This document shows positions 25,096 to 40,000 of a stretch of DNA of 64,000 nucleotides, one piece after another; position 1 is the stretch's first letter; each line of letters starts with the position of its first letter. The translations under genes were made by a program, and so were the position numbers. The notes beneath the pieces are model-generated. The model was not told the DNA's origin. It did no database searches and saw only the letters and a program-made list of their open reading frames with translations. Source of the stretch: Phoronis australis (taxonomy: Eukaryota; Phoronida; Phoronidae); assembly GCA_002633005.1 (NCBI GenBank), contig NMRA01000498.1, positions 243,668 through 307,667 of the forward strand, in the 5' to 3' direction.

Positions 25096-28000
25096 CTGCA
25101 ATAAAGAAACAAACTGAAAAGCCACGGTGAAAGATAGCCAAAGGCTGAATATCAACACAAAATTGAAAACAAGAAAAAGTTGCAGAGAAAGATGTGCTGA
25201 TGTTTAAAATACCCTTTTGGTCTGGAATACCTTGTAGAGGTTTACAATACATGGTAAGTTAGGATTCCTAATTCTACTGCATGACATGACAGACTGAGTG
25301 GGGTGCACTAGATTCGTCACCGTCAGTTTGGCTTATCCTACCCTTTCGTTGGTGACGATAACCCTTTTACTGCTGCCTTTAATTAAATTTGAAATTTATT
25401 CAACTTAGCCTCCATAATGCAACTCACTGTTGTAAACAAAGGTCAAATACACCAGAGGAGAGTTCTGTGGGCACAATCAGCAACTTGCAATANAGCTTTT
25501 TGCATTTCTCAAGAACACTGCAATAAAGAAACAAACTGAAAAGCCACGGTGAAAGATAGCCAAAGGCTGAATATCAACACAAAATTGAAAACAAGAAAAA
25601 GTTGCAGAGAAAGATGTGCTGATGTTTAAAATACCCTTTTGGTCTGGAATACCTTGTAGAGGTTTACAATACATGGTAAGTTAGGATTCCTAATTCTACT
25701 GTATGACATGACAGACTGAGTGGGGTGCACTAGATTCGTCACCGTCAGTTTGGCTTATCCTACCCTTTCGTTGGTGACGATAACCCTTTTACTGCTGCCT
25801 TTAATTAAATTTGAAATTTATTCAACTAAGCCTCCATAATGCAACTCACTGTTGTAAACAAAGGTCAAATACAGCAGCTATCACCAGAGGAGAGTTCTGT
25901 GGGCACAATCAGCAACTTGCAATAACAAGGTACCAAACCACATGGTCAACGGACTCATAAACACGAACACGGACGCATGAACACGACTCAGGGACCTGCA
26001 AACACCGTCCACTGACTCACAAACAAGGGAACGGACTCACAAAACACGATCCACGCACCCAAATACACGGGACACGGACTCATATTCACGAGGAAACACG
26101 GTTAACGGACCGCCAAACACGGGTCACGGACTCATCGGCTTCATGGGTCAGCTGACATCATCATTTTGTCTGTGACCCGTGTTTGGCGGTCTGTTGACCG
26201 TGTAGTTTAGGTGCCTTGAATAAGAGTAGCAGGTATGTTGGAAATCTCTATTGAGCGTTGACAGATCAGCCACACCCGTTAATCTTTCAGTGTAATATAA
26301 CAACATGTACATTAAAACCCATTTAATTTGAATTATCAGGACTGGCAAATTGTATCAAGACGAAGTCCGAATTACATGCAGAAATGAGAAGACGTACTAC
26401 TGAGAACAAACATTCAAAGGATCTTTGTCTTAGTTAATGTCTCAATGAAATCACGTGGTGGTGAATCTTTCCACTGAAACAATGAACGAATCTCATGCAG
26501 TCCATGTTTTTATCGCGTGAATTTAGAAACTCTAACTCACAGAGTTAAAGAACCAAAGGAGGAGTTTATGCCCCAAAATCAACATATAAAAATAATTGCA
26601 GGCTGTCTGCCCTGGTACATGTTGTACCAGACGTGCACAGGCCGCGCATGCGGGCCCATTGCACTGATCACCTGAAACGATTTTTGTGCTTTACTAATAT
26701 ATATATGGTTAAAACCGAGCTGAGGAGCTAGAAATCTGACTCAAGGGTCTAGCAGTGTGGCACAGCCAGACTAGAACCCACGACTTCGAGTAAAGAAAGT
26801 CAGTACCTATCACGCTAGGCCACACTGCGTTCTTTACCCTTAAATAAACCACAAACACACTGCTGCATGGTGCTTTGAGCAAAAATGTGACAAGTGGCAA
26901 CCGACTCATTTTGCAACTTTAACATTACACTGTTACCACTGCACTGCCTCCGGCCCTACGTCCGGGCAACCCAGTATGTCAATCTGCTCCATGTCCGGTA
27001 GGAAGTGAGCCACGCCCATCAAACCTTCGCTCGAGAAGACTCTACAACAAAGTAAACCCATGACAACTTCCCAACAAAAAACAATTTAATCTTTAGTACT
27101 ACATTAGCCATTCTTAGTTACATCAATTTGGCATACAATGTCAATATGGCTGACAAGTGGATTTTTGTTTTTTATTCTGTTCAGTTTTAATTCGTTAAGA
27201 AAAAATTCCTTCTACTATATTAGCATGATTTGTGCAGCATACTTGTCACTGAACAACACACGGTATGATTTGGGCAGCGTACTTGTCACTAAACAACACA
27301 CGGCATGATTTGTTGCAATCTGGTAAGCCTTTCAAAAATGACACATGCACGGATATTTGTTGGCTTTACAAATTTGTTGCAGTTGGTACTTCAACATGGC
27401 GTGCAAAAATAAAACTTTGTTAGAACAACAAACGTGCTGGAATAAAAAAGACAAAAAAGAAATTTCAACTCAGCCCATTTTTCGGCGCCTCATTCTTTGT
27501 CAATAGAGACTTGTACAAGAACGATGAGTGACACCAACACTCAATATCACCAACAAACGCTGAAGTAGGTTTGTGTGGAACAGAGAAACTAAGTATTGCA
27601 TGAGGGATGACCTGCTTCACGACGATAAAGACACTGGCTTAAATGTCTTAAAGGTGTGGTGGTTAATTGGCGTGCGAGTCTGCGATGCTAAACAAAAGAC
27701 TGCAGGAAGGTTAAAATGGACTAGGTTGATATCAAGATTTGGAAACCGCCGTTGTCTGGAGAGTTATTTAGAATCTCGATACAAAACAGATTAGCAGTGC
27801 TGCAGGAAACAACATGTGACAGGAAGGAAGCCAGACAAGTGTGCAGCATTGTGGGTAAATCTTTCCGAATTTGAGCAAGACCTGTCAGTGGCACTTTGTG
27901 ATAAGACTAATAATACTTCCCCAAAGTTAAAGAATATTAATTATGAATTATTATTAATTATGAACACTTACTTGTTAGCTGTAAGAAAAAGTTTCTTCAG

Positions 28001-31000
28001 CTTAGGACAAGACTTAAAAATCTGGATAAATGTCTTGTTGGAACTAATCAGCCTCAAGTGGGAGCTGAAAATTAAACGATAAGAATATTTAAGGGGAGCT
28101 TTGTTTAACATATACTGCTATTACTTTCACACTAAAAGTGAGTTTGAGCATGGACCTAAAATAATTAACTCCATTTGTGAACAAGAGCAACNNNNNNNNN
28201 NNNNNNNNNNNNNNNNNNNNNNNNNNNNNNNNNNNNNNNNNNNNNNNNNNNNNNNNNNNNNNNNNNNNNNNNNNNNNNNNNNNNNNNNNNNNNNNNNNNN
28301 NNNNNNNNNNNNNNNNNNNNNNNNNNNNNNNNNNNNNNNNNNNNNNNNNNNNNNNNNNNNNNNNNNNNNNNNNNNNNNNNNNNNNNNNNNNNNNNNNNNN
28401 NNNNNNNNNNNNNNNNNNNNNNNNNNNNNNNNNNNNNNNNNNNNNNNNNNNNNNNNNNNNNNNNNNNNNNNNNNNNNNNNNNNNNNNNNNNNNNNNNNNN
28501 NNNNNNNNNNNNNNNNNNNNNNNNNNNNNNNNNNNNNNNNNNNNNNNNNNNNNNNNNNNNNNNNNNNNNNNNNNNNNNNNNNNNNNNNNNNNNNNNNNNN
28601 NNNNNNNNNNNNNNNNNNNNNNNNNNNNNNNNNNNNNNNNNNNNNNNNNNNNNNNNNNNNNNNNNNNNNNNNNNNNNNNNNNNNNNNNNNNNNNNNNNNN
28701 NNNNNNNNNNNNNNNNNNNNNNNNNNNNNNNNNNNNNNNNNNNNNNNNNNNNNNNNNNNNNNNNNNNNNNNNNNNNNNNNNNNNNNNNNNNNNNNNNNNN
28801 NNNNNNNNNNNNNNNNNNNNNNNNNNNNNNNNNNNNNNNNNCACTTCATCCCACTCTCCCCCTCTCCTTCCCCCTCTACCTCCACCCAACATTTCCCCAA
28901 ACACAAGCTACTTCTACCAATAACCCATATCTCGGCCAAAACTTCAGCTTAACTATTCACTTGAAAACAGGAACAACTCACCACCATCCTAACTCTAACT
29001 CCTCGAGGCCAGGGCATCCACCTGCAAGTTCCAGCAGTCCAGTCTCTGTTAAAGAGTGTGCCCTCCAAACATCCAGTGATTTCAGTTGGCTGTAAGTAAC
29101 GCGTACATGTACATTACAACTAGACACTGAGAGAACAGCTCAAGAAACTCGGTCCTGGCGTGCGTTCAGTAGACGCTAGGACCTACGCCAGGACCTAGCT
29201 AAAACCTAGTCAAAGTCACGTGTTCTCATTTAAAATGCACGGCAATATCTCACGTAATCTCGCGAAGTCTTGGTTTTTAGCAAGGTCCTAGCGTTACGGG
29301 AGGCAGGTCATACGTCATATTTTTCACAGTACATTCAAAACTACACTGAATACTAATTGTACTTAAATTTACACTATTTGAAGGTAAATGCTTCCTAACT
29401 CAGCAGATAAGGTCATGAAAATTACTTGATGCTGATCCGCACCTGACCCATTTGGAAACCTGCACCTCGCTGTTTAAAGAAAAATGTAAGAATCACATTC
29501 ACTTTCAGCAGCACCAGGCGACACTAGAGGAAAAATGGCGAATCCTGACATAGTTCAGCTACCACCAGGTGGCCGCTTATTTTTGAAAATATGGTCAACC
29601 AAAAATAACCCCAGCACATCAATTTGCAAAAAAAGCAGAATTAATCATGGCCTAATATGGTGGCCAAATAAAATTCTAGTTGGTCGAGAGTACCATCTGT
29701 CAACAAGAGTAAACATCCAGTCACTATAAGTAAAACTTAAAACATGGTTTGCAGAAACTTTAGCAATTATTTTAGGGCAACAGCTTCACTAGAAACATTT
29801 AAAAACGCAATAAACCTGCACTGTCAGTCAAAAACTAACTTTTAATTTAGTCCATTTAATGTCATAAAATAGGTTCCTTACTCACTTGAGAAATGATCTC
29901 AAAACTTGGAGAATTGATTGGCTGTTGCTGGATCAGACCAGGCTCACTGAGTTGCTTTATAACAGTGGATGAGTTATAAGAGAAAAATTATGGCCACGAG
30001 GGCAGATCTAGCCGTTATGTTACTTCAACCAATTTCAACTCGAAGAAAGAACCCGGTGGAAGTGCAAATATGTCTGCTTGTGAGAAGAAAACTGGAATAT
30101 CCTTTACTGCGGCTTTAAACATTTGAGCCTACTTACAAAAGACATTTTAACTGGAAATACTTACGGACTATTCCTTGCTAGGGCCAAGGCTACAGAATCA
30201 AAATTCTTAATATATTGGCACGAGCCCAGATTAAGATGCTCCAGCTTGTTACAACTCCTACAACAGTACAATTACAACAATGGATGGAGATAAACTCTCA
30301 TTTAACAAAGCAGGCTACGCCATTGTTAATCTGACAGTCCATTGCAAATTACGTTTGTGGATTTTGGCTACGTGAACTCCACACCGAGAGTCACATTTAC
30401 TGGGACAGTTGAACAGGGTCAAGGGCAAGTATAAATTACGAAAAGATTGTATGTTGGAGATTTTTGAGTGTCATTATTTAACCAGAAGATTTCTTTAACT
30501 TAAGACTTTGAAAAGTTGTGAAAGCCATATGAATAGAACAGAGCATAACTTACACTATATTGATTGTGAAGCAAACTTAGGGGCTTCCGGGAGTGTAGAC
30601 TGGACACACTATTATCACTGATCAGAACTGAATAGGCCTTTGCCCAGTCTTCAAGAGTGGGGAATAAAACATGGTAATAATGTCCCATCAGTTAGTGGGA
30701 CTACTGGATACACAATTAAATCAGATGATCTGAATTACAGCTATCTCCCACAAAGCTTGGTCGATTTTTGCAAGGAAAAAAATCTTTATACTCAAATTTT
30801 TATGAAGAATTCAAATGTGGGCTCCGTTTCCATCCACACGAAAGGTGAATAATGAAATCAAACGTCTTAATTCTATAGGCAACTCTTATCTTAATGCTGT
30901 AAGATAAAAGTGCAATAAAGAGTATTTGAGCGGAAGGACTAGTGGTTTTCTGACAGCCGGTCCACCTGCCAACTCTAGACAGTCCATTGCGACAATATAA

Positions 31001-34000
31001 TGTCACAGGGTGTTTCTTTTACAATCCAGGTATGTTTTGTAGAACCGGAGAAGGTAGAATGTTACAAAATCAGTCTGTGAAAAAAATACTGTTACAGACG
31101 AATCAAGACTGTCATGAATAAGCACGAATGTAACCACCAGATGACGCCAGCAAAGAGAATCCCTGAGAACAACTAACCTACATTTGACTTACATAATAAT
31201 GGATATTATGGTTTCCATGTCGACAAAGGAACGGTATAGATTGAGGTATTTCAGGTGCTTTACGCGTGACACTGTAAGAAAACCTTTGTTGCTCACTTCT
31301 CTGCAACTTTGAAGATCAAGTTCTGAAAAGGAACACAAAAATCACACATTAGAAACTTGGCCCCTACTACCGCCGTGTATACTTCGTCAAAATTTGTGCC
31401 CAGATTGTGGTAGACAGAATTCTTTGACATCAGAAACACCGATCTAGCATTTTTTGTACAGAAAGGCAAGGGCCACATTAACGATGGCTGGTGATTTTTT
31501 AATCTGTTTGACTTCTGAAACTGCCCCATGAGCAGTTATGCTGGAATCATTTTTGCAAGGTAATGTGATAAATATTATCCAAACACGATTACGTTTAAAC
31601 CATTGATACCCGTTGATGAAAGTAGTTCCACCAGGATTTGGTAATTGGGTACACATAAACCAAAAAAAAAGAGAAAATCCTCTTAAAAGATGAAAATTCC
31701 AAGCCCTGACTTCCTATGATTGTTGAAACACTATTTTGAGGGAGTGATTCCTAATGACATGACACTCATGCAGGTAAACCCATTACAGTTCATGTTTACA
31801 CCATCATGATATATCAGTATATGAGTGGATGAACTAAGTGGTGAATATACAATGGTCAGATTTTATTAACACAGTATGTTAAAGAGGTATGTAATACTAA
31901 GGACAGGACTTTCAGTTGATATTTTCCAAAGTGCAAAACTAATTATGTGCGAATTAAGTGCATCAAGAAACTATCAGTGAGTAGTCTTGGGCGAAATAAG
32001 TGAGGGACAAAATGCTGTTTTCGCAAATAAATTTAGGTGTGCAAAATGAAGTGTGCATGTTAAGTATGTGGATAATTAACATAATATTTTCACATGTTGT
32101 CCAAATAACTTGTAGGACTCGGGAAGAGTGTTGAAAAGTTTGTACAGTGGACTATAAAAGTTGGACACATCATTATCATGCCAGTGTTGCAAAAACACTC
32201 ACATTTGAACACTGTTATTATAAGTATTATTATGAACATTAGACTTGTGATAATTTGAGTAATTATTAATTATTATCCTTTCGGCGCTACCATTATTCAC
32301 AACTTGACACCTTTAAATACCTTCTAAGCTTGGACACCCCAGAACAATTGTCTGCATCACATCGTCATCAACAAAAGGACAACAAGCCAAACTTAGTGTG
32401 ACCAGCTGAGCACCACAGTTCACTAACAAGCTGGAATTAAAAATGAGAATTAGACAAACTTAGCAAACTCTCTTATTTCTATCAAGGAATGCAGAAGGGG
32501 CACTTAATCAAACAGTCAATCGTGCGTTCTATGTAATTTATTGCATGGTCATTTCTCTAAAAAAATACCGCAGAAATTGAATTTTCTTTATTCCGGAAAT
32601 TGGGGAAAAGGGCGACTTTAAAGTTCACCACGTTTCTCAAATTTTCAATCTTCTGAGTCCCCACATAATTGGGCAAGTCATTGCTTTAGGATGAAATCTT
32701 ATGTCTTCAATAACTCACCGTGAGTGGCTAAAACAATTTATACCAGTCAAAGATCTTGTCATCGACGAGCCAGTTGAAATTGCCGAGTCTCTTGAAGGGT
32801 TCTGTACACAATACACAGGTCACATAGGTTCACATTCGCAGTAAATTAATCGCTAAATCACTCCCAATTCACACTTCACACTAAGTCTGTTAAGTTTATG
32901 GCTAGTTACGATATACAAAGTTTAACTGCAAAATTGAAACACATGTTGTCTGTACAAATAACCTACTCACACTTGGAATGTGGCGTTGTTAATCAGCCCG
33001 TATTTCCCACACCAGGATAAGTTTAGTCGCACAAGCTGATAGCATTTCTGAGAAAGTACTTCCAATGTAGAATTGTTAGCCTGGAACAATACACAATCAC
33101 AATATTCTTGATCAACAAATTAAACCATGTGGGACTACTTGCACATGACAGCAAAATGCGATGAGCCACCACTGTCGAATAGATCTTCAACTCGTCAACA
33201 ATACCAGCAGATGACCTGGTTCGTGTAGAAAGCATTTTTATCAACAATTTAAATACAAGAAGATGCGTAACCCCATACACGCAGCCAGCCTCCAATATGG
33301 GGGGGGGGCTCGAATTCCTGACTTGTGGACCTTTTGGTAAAAAAAAGTTGTCGGAATAAAAAAAGGAGCACCACATGACTGTGAATTGCGCTTTTGTGCA
33401 TGTTTAATGGACTTTTGCCTCATTTTCTCGTACTTTTGGTCTCTCAGAGGCGGACATTTTTGCCCACTTCGCCAAATGGGGNNTTCGAGCCTGGGTGCAC
33501 GCATGAACCCTGCATTCAGCATTATACCTAATCAGTAACACTACGATCAGCGTAATTTGGTCATATTTACTTTTCATGTTTCGAAAATAGTTTTCCAAAA
33601 AAATATACCCTTTCGTCAGACAACTCTTGTGCATTGACATGTTCTCTAATCTATTTTTTGATGTCTCTGTGTTTAATTGTCGACACATTTTTAAGATTTA
33701 ATATCCAGGTTGGACTCGAAAGACCGGCCACTTATCTCAGGCAATGTCAACTTTCGCTTTGTTTATCGCAGTGAGCCTCGCTTTGGATTTTAATGTCCAC
33801 TTCGTGAATTAAGTCTATGCAAAGACAGCTAACAAAAGGTTTCTGTCTGGGCTGAAAACATAATTGTTTTATTACCCCCTGTAAATCAGAGGATAGCCAA
33901 GCCTGGAATGATTGAAGCACACACTCAGCTTCTAGCCATCTGAAGAGCCTCCAGGACCATGAGTGTTATGTACACCCCTTATGATTACCTTATCCCAATA

Positions 34001-37000
34001 GGGCTGAAGATTGAGCTCTGTATACTGTAATGGATCACAGCAATGTTTGTAGAGAAGGCTGCAACATCAAACGAACTTCATACTGACAAGAAACAAATGC
34101 AGCAAATCTACAATTTTGATTGATCACAATTTATCATAAAAAATTTCACATGAATTTATACGAACCATTTCTGCGAAACCAAATTGTCTGATGAGATGCA
34201 AATGGTTAATAAGAATTCCCAATTAAACAGTTGATATCATTTTTAATGCAAAGTTTATCATCAATCGTGATTTTGTACGACTTCTTATCAAGAAGCAACT
34301 ATAACTGATCAAAGAGATAATGCATGAATGATGCTATGACTGATAATTAGGCTGATCTCAGCCTGATGATCGCTTACCATCAGTCTAATATCAATTCATC
34401 CAAAATGGGGTTGTACAACACCACCACAACGAAAACCAATACAACGGACCTTGGAATAAAGTTTAATACAGGATCACTACGCATGCACATGCGTAGCTGA
34501 TAACTAGAGTAAGACTTGATTTTTAGTGACAACGGGAAACGGAAAAAAATCACGGAATAAGACGTCTTTCCCAGAGTTTGGTTCACCCTACAGATTCAGG
34601 CGACCAAGACATCTAACTGGTTTGGAAGCTGGGAGCCATGATTGACAATCAATCAGACAGCTCAGCCGGCCGACTCAGATGAACAGGCAGTGACACAAGT
34701 ACACAGTCACATGCTGCGTGTCTACATCCTTGTGCCTTGGATATTTAAGGAATTGTAACAGTATTTTTTTACTTATTTTGCACAAAAACAAATTACTAAA
34801 ATTACCCCTTTTCTATTTTCCAGAAACAGATTACCTTAATTCAAACAGTGTAATGAATATCAACCCCATTCCGCTCTTAAAAATATTGAAAAATGAAGCA
34901 AAATTCCCCTCATGATGCCCCAAAATTCCCCTCAAGTGATTAAAAAATTCACCCTGAGGTTCAAATCACTTGCAACTCTAGCAGGTGACAATTTGAAGAG
35001 TACAAAATAATAGAGGCAGAGCCTATGAGGGCTCGCAACAGGGCGGGAGTGCTATTGACGGTGACTAGAAGGTAGAATTTTCCCCCACCCCGAAATATTC
35101 CCATCTCAGAAGCCACAGGCACCTCTCCCCTTGCATGAATGATAGAAGCCCTAAGTGGGGCAAATTAGTGAAAAATTACCATCTTTGCACTTACTGACAT
35201 GTTCTTGATAATCTACACAGGGACTGAAGGTCTAAGTAGCTGAGTATTAGCTGTATAACTTCTTGCTGTAATAAATACCAAGAGCAAGATGGAGTGTTGA
35301 TATGTGATCACTGTGTGCATCACATTCTGTACAGACACATTGGTATGATCATTATTTTTAACATTACCACTAGAGGGAGCAATCCTAGTAAACTTAAACT
35401 AGCTTCTAGAGAGAGCAAAGCGTGTCCGAACTGCTCTCCTCAGTAGGAACACACCTTTCATCATGATTCTTCAAGAAGTTTGGAGAGTAGGGACGCAGAG
35501 ACAAAGAACACAAAAAATCCGTCAAGGAAATCCGAAAATACAGATGATAATGTAAAAAATAAATTTGCCACTATGGTCGCACTGGTGATCAGGTCTGTCT
35601 GATAGTTCTTGCCATTCGTTGTCATGTTCACTTGCCAAATTTCATGAAGATCCTGCAATGGGTTTAAAAGCTACAGCTGCGGGTGCAAAAAATCCCATTC
35701 AGGGGCTGCCAGAGTAGTCGAAGTCATCTGAAAATTTAAGTCAGTTTTTCTCTTCTCAGTAGGTAAACATTTGATGAATAATAATGATCCTCAGAGCGGT
35801 TTAGCCGAGAGAGAAGCGAACACCAAACAAGAAACACAAAAACAGTAAAAATGGCCACTAATCTATCGTCATCTCCGTAATAGACGGACATCTACTCGAC
35901 AAATTTCATGAAAATCCTTCAAGGAACTTGGGAGACATAGAGGCTAACGTAAAAAGCTCTGGTGCACAGCAGTAGCTAAATCCAAACAGTTGGTCCTGCC
36001 GTTCAATGGCAGGAGCATGTTCTCAAAATTTCATGAGAATCCAATAACAGTTTTTGGAGACAGAGCAGCAGACCCTCAACAGACGCCAGATGGAGATGAC
36101 GGCGTAATGCGCTCATATCAAATTGAACTGCTAATTTCTGCAGAGCAAATCCACATCACAGTTTTGCTCACGATAAACTTTGAACTCTTGCTAAGTCCAG
36201 TGCCGGATCAACAGTGAAGCAGAAGTAGCATAAGTATGTTGGGGCCCCGCGCTTGTTGGGGTCCCGCACTTGTTGGGGCCCCGCGCTTGTTGGGGGTCCC
36301 ACGCTTGTTGGTGCCCTGCACTTGTTCGGACACCGCTCTTGCTGGGACCAAGCACTTATTGGGGCCGACACTCACAGCATGAAGCACCAATATCACAAAC
36401 GTATTCATATTTCTAAGCCTACGGAAGCACTGACCTCGGGCAATGCAAATCCAATTTGGTAAGTTAGAGCAGGGCCCGGCCATTTTCAATAAGTGTAGGG
36501 TGAAGGGTGCAAGGCCCTCCTGAGTCAGTAATGTTCAAAGAACTGTAGGTGCCATAATGCTTCTCAAATTGTAAATGTGCACATAAAAAAAAGAACACTG
36601 GCTCCCAAAAATGCCGAGACTAACCAAGACGACAGGCATTCACTGAACATACTGTTTGATTGGGGTTGTTAAGATACAGAGCAGCAAAATAAATTTGAAA
36701 ATTTGCGCGAAATGCATTTATTTGACAAAGATAGCACAAGCACAGGGCCCCTGATTAGCAGAGTGTGAATTATCCTAAAATTGTCCAATTCCATCTCATC
36801 ATATAGAAGCCGTCTCAATTTCTTTCTGGGAAAATTACTCATACATTGCTTTTGCTTTGAGATAATCGCTGTATGAGTATTTGAGTAGGGCCCCATGCTT
36901 TGACTTATGCTATGGACCCTGCAATTGCTATTAATATAGCACTGGCCAAGTCCAGTACAGAAGGGGAAAGACTACTGAGAAATCTCACTGAGAGTGCATG

Positions 37001-40000
37001 AGTGTTCCAAAGCAAACCAAATCAACTGTTTTTTTTTACCAGAATATCATCACATTCTACACACAATACTTGATGTTATTTCATGTTACACATTCACGAC
37101 TGTTAGGCTACAAGCATTGTTAAGATAGTCCTTGGTGCCAATATTGATGAGATACATTGAAAACTTACTGGTAGAAATTGAAAGTAGTCTTGCCCATCTC
37201 CAGCAGGAGGTGATATCTGGAGTTTACTGAGGAGCTCTCCTGTACTGGAGACATGATCACAAGCTGCCTTCTTCTCTGACATGTCATTATAAGGGATGCC
37301 AATAACATTCACCGCATCGAGTTCTGTGTAGTAATCCAGATGGCGAGAGTTGAACTCCAGCCGCAACAATCTGGAAAGAATGCATTCCTTATCCCCTCAT
37401 AATATAAAGAAAAATGTGATATTTTGTATCTAGCTGCCTGTACTTTGAGTCTGTAGCACACCCTTGAGAAAGAGTGCATCGCTCGATACGTGGGGATATT
37501 TTAATATATTTTAGTACAGACGCTCGTCATTTTAGTTTTACCTGACTACTTTGTGATCAACATAGGACAACAAACAGTCAGACTTTAACATATCACTACA
37601 GGCTGAAAAAATATTAGGAAAATGATGTTTTGGAAATCATAGCAAAAAGGTTTATTTATCTACACCTGCAGGTACAATATTACGAGACAGATGAGTCTCG
37701 TCTTCATCTCGAAAACTTGGGCTGGCAAATGATACAGTATTTATCAACAGACAACAAAGGGACTTGAAATAAGCAGACGTCAAGCACATATTGCACTGTT
37801 TGTACTGCTAATGGACACAGTGAATCTACAACAGATGACTGAAAAACTGCATCAAAATAATGTTAAGATTTTTCTGACGCGTCACACTGAAATTTGACAT
37901 GCACACAACACTGGTAGATTCAATTTTTCATAAAGTTTGCGTTCCACATAAATATCCATCACAATCATGGTAGTTCTTCACCTATTTAGCACACCACATG
38001 GCGGTCTAGTGAAATATTATGTAAAATTTATGAACAAAAATAAACATCGAGACAATTTCAGTCTGTTGTTAGCTCAGTTTGTAGTGTGCATATGTCATAA
38101 AACAAGATTTAGTAGAGTTTATAATATTTACATTAATCAGCCTTTGAAAAATAGAGAAATAAAAATTTTAGCAATTGCTTTTGTGAGGAATTATTGTTAC
38201 AGTAAGAGTTCTAAGAAAAAAGTAATCATCATTCCTGCAGAAAGACGAAGAATCATGCAGACAGTGAGTACTCCCTGTACACAGGTGCAGAACTTTTAAA
38301 TAACTATGGTATCAAAATCTAGTACGCCAGCCAAAATGAGAAAAGTATACAAAGACAGGCTATTAATGATCACTGTTACAAACTAGACTCCCTGCCTACT
38401 TGGTCGGAAACGGACACTTGCGTATTTCTGGTGTAAATATGCGTACTTCATGAGGTAGTCGTTTGAGATCTCTCTGTGAACACTCCCAGAGTGTGAACCA
38501 ACTGCAAAGAACGTAGTAAAGTTTGAGGAGGAAGACATGATAATTTATTTATCAGTGAACTTGACACCAACACACAATTCAAAAAAGAAAGCCGATACTT
38601 TGGCTTTTGTTTCTAATAAAATATTCAAGTTCAGTATATTTCAAGACAAAATTCAGAGTGACTTACTATTCCCTGTATGGCATTTAAGAGGAACGTAAAT
38701 GTTTTCAATGTTATTCTACTAAAATTACAAAACCATGGTTATCTAGGAGAGATGTTTTGCTCTTCATGAAACAAAAGAAGCTAACATAAATGGCCAACAA
38801 AAGACTGCATTCGTTTCCATTGAGCAAACACGAATGACAGACACAGACTCCATTCAGGATCGAGTCCATGGAAGAGAATACAAAACCAAGATGCAGGCCT
38901 TTTGCTGAGCCGTTTGCCACACTTTCTAGCGATGCACGAATAGCAGACATGCCAGTGGAAAAGTGGTCAACAGGGGAAAAATTTGTCACCAATATAATCA
39001 GAGAACTGCAATTTTAGTAAAGGTAGCACCGAGAAATCTCGCTTTAACATTTAACCTTTAACCTGCAACAACAGTAGAATGACATAGTTGGCCCAACACA
39101 TTTCCCATGTCTTCTGTCTGCACTCAGGTTTATTGAGCAAACGCAACGTACAACTTGCAACTAAACACAGTCTCTGTGCTGGCCCAATGAACGACTCGCT
39201 GCTAAACAAAGTCTGTGTGCTAGCCCAAGGAATGACTCGCTACTACGCACAGTTTCTGTGTTGGCTCAATGAACGACTCGCTACTACTAAATACAGTCTC
39301 TGTGCTAGCCCAATGAACGACTCTCTACTAAACACAGTCTCTGTGCTGGCCCAATGAACGACTCGCTACTAAACACAGTCTCTGTGCTAGCCCAATGAAC
39401 GACTCGCTACTAAACAACGTCTCTGTGCTGGCCCAATGAACGACTCGCTACTAAACACAGTCTCTGTGCTGGCCCAATGAACGACTCGCAACTAAACACA
39501 GTCTCTGTGCTAGCCCAATGAACGACTCGCTACTAAACAACGTCTCTGTGCTGGCCCAGCGAAAGCGAATGTAGAAACAAGATATGTGGGAACTCAATAC
39601 TGGACAGACATTGCCACTTCACTATTGCAGGGGTGTGAGAATCACAGCTAAGATATGTCTCTATAATCGGGAATTTGAATTCTCTATGAAGTATTCCAGC
39701 AGCCTTGACACATTGCCGCTGCCAAGCACGTGCTCACTCATGCCCCCTGTTGGACAATTAAAAGAACTGCAGCTCATGAGAAATTAAACATGCTCTTGAG
39801 AAATAATTGCTGTGAACGAGTAAGAAAAAATAATTTGTGAGTACATACTAGTTGCATTCATGACAAAGGGTGACAGTTGTTCAGAGCATGCGATTTATGG
39901 GGGAGGAACACCTTGGTACCATATACCACCAGTTCAGAGCTAGATAGAAACATACCTTGTGGTTCCTTTAGCTAGAATTTTCACAAGAGCTCCGGGATGA

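Noticed and set aside
24726-25130. 134-codon plus-strand open frame
   Set aside because: It is the antisense of the last FBXL4 exon, whose minus-strand frame matches the family in detail.
25477-25674. Second small gene identical to the 25070-25252 minus-strand frame
   Set aside because: Both copies lie in the duplicated block and correspond to FBXL4 intron sequence.
26753-26828. Functional tRNA gene
   Set aside because: Box B and the T-arm are degraded; a SINE head explains it better.
28089-28952. Long open frames over 28089-28952 on both strands
   Set aside because: They consist almost wholly of unknown bases in the gap.
39161-39560. Regular array that might be taken for a CRISPR
   Set aside because: Units are contiguous without unique spacers and the host is an animal; it is a minisatellite.
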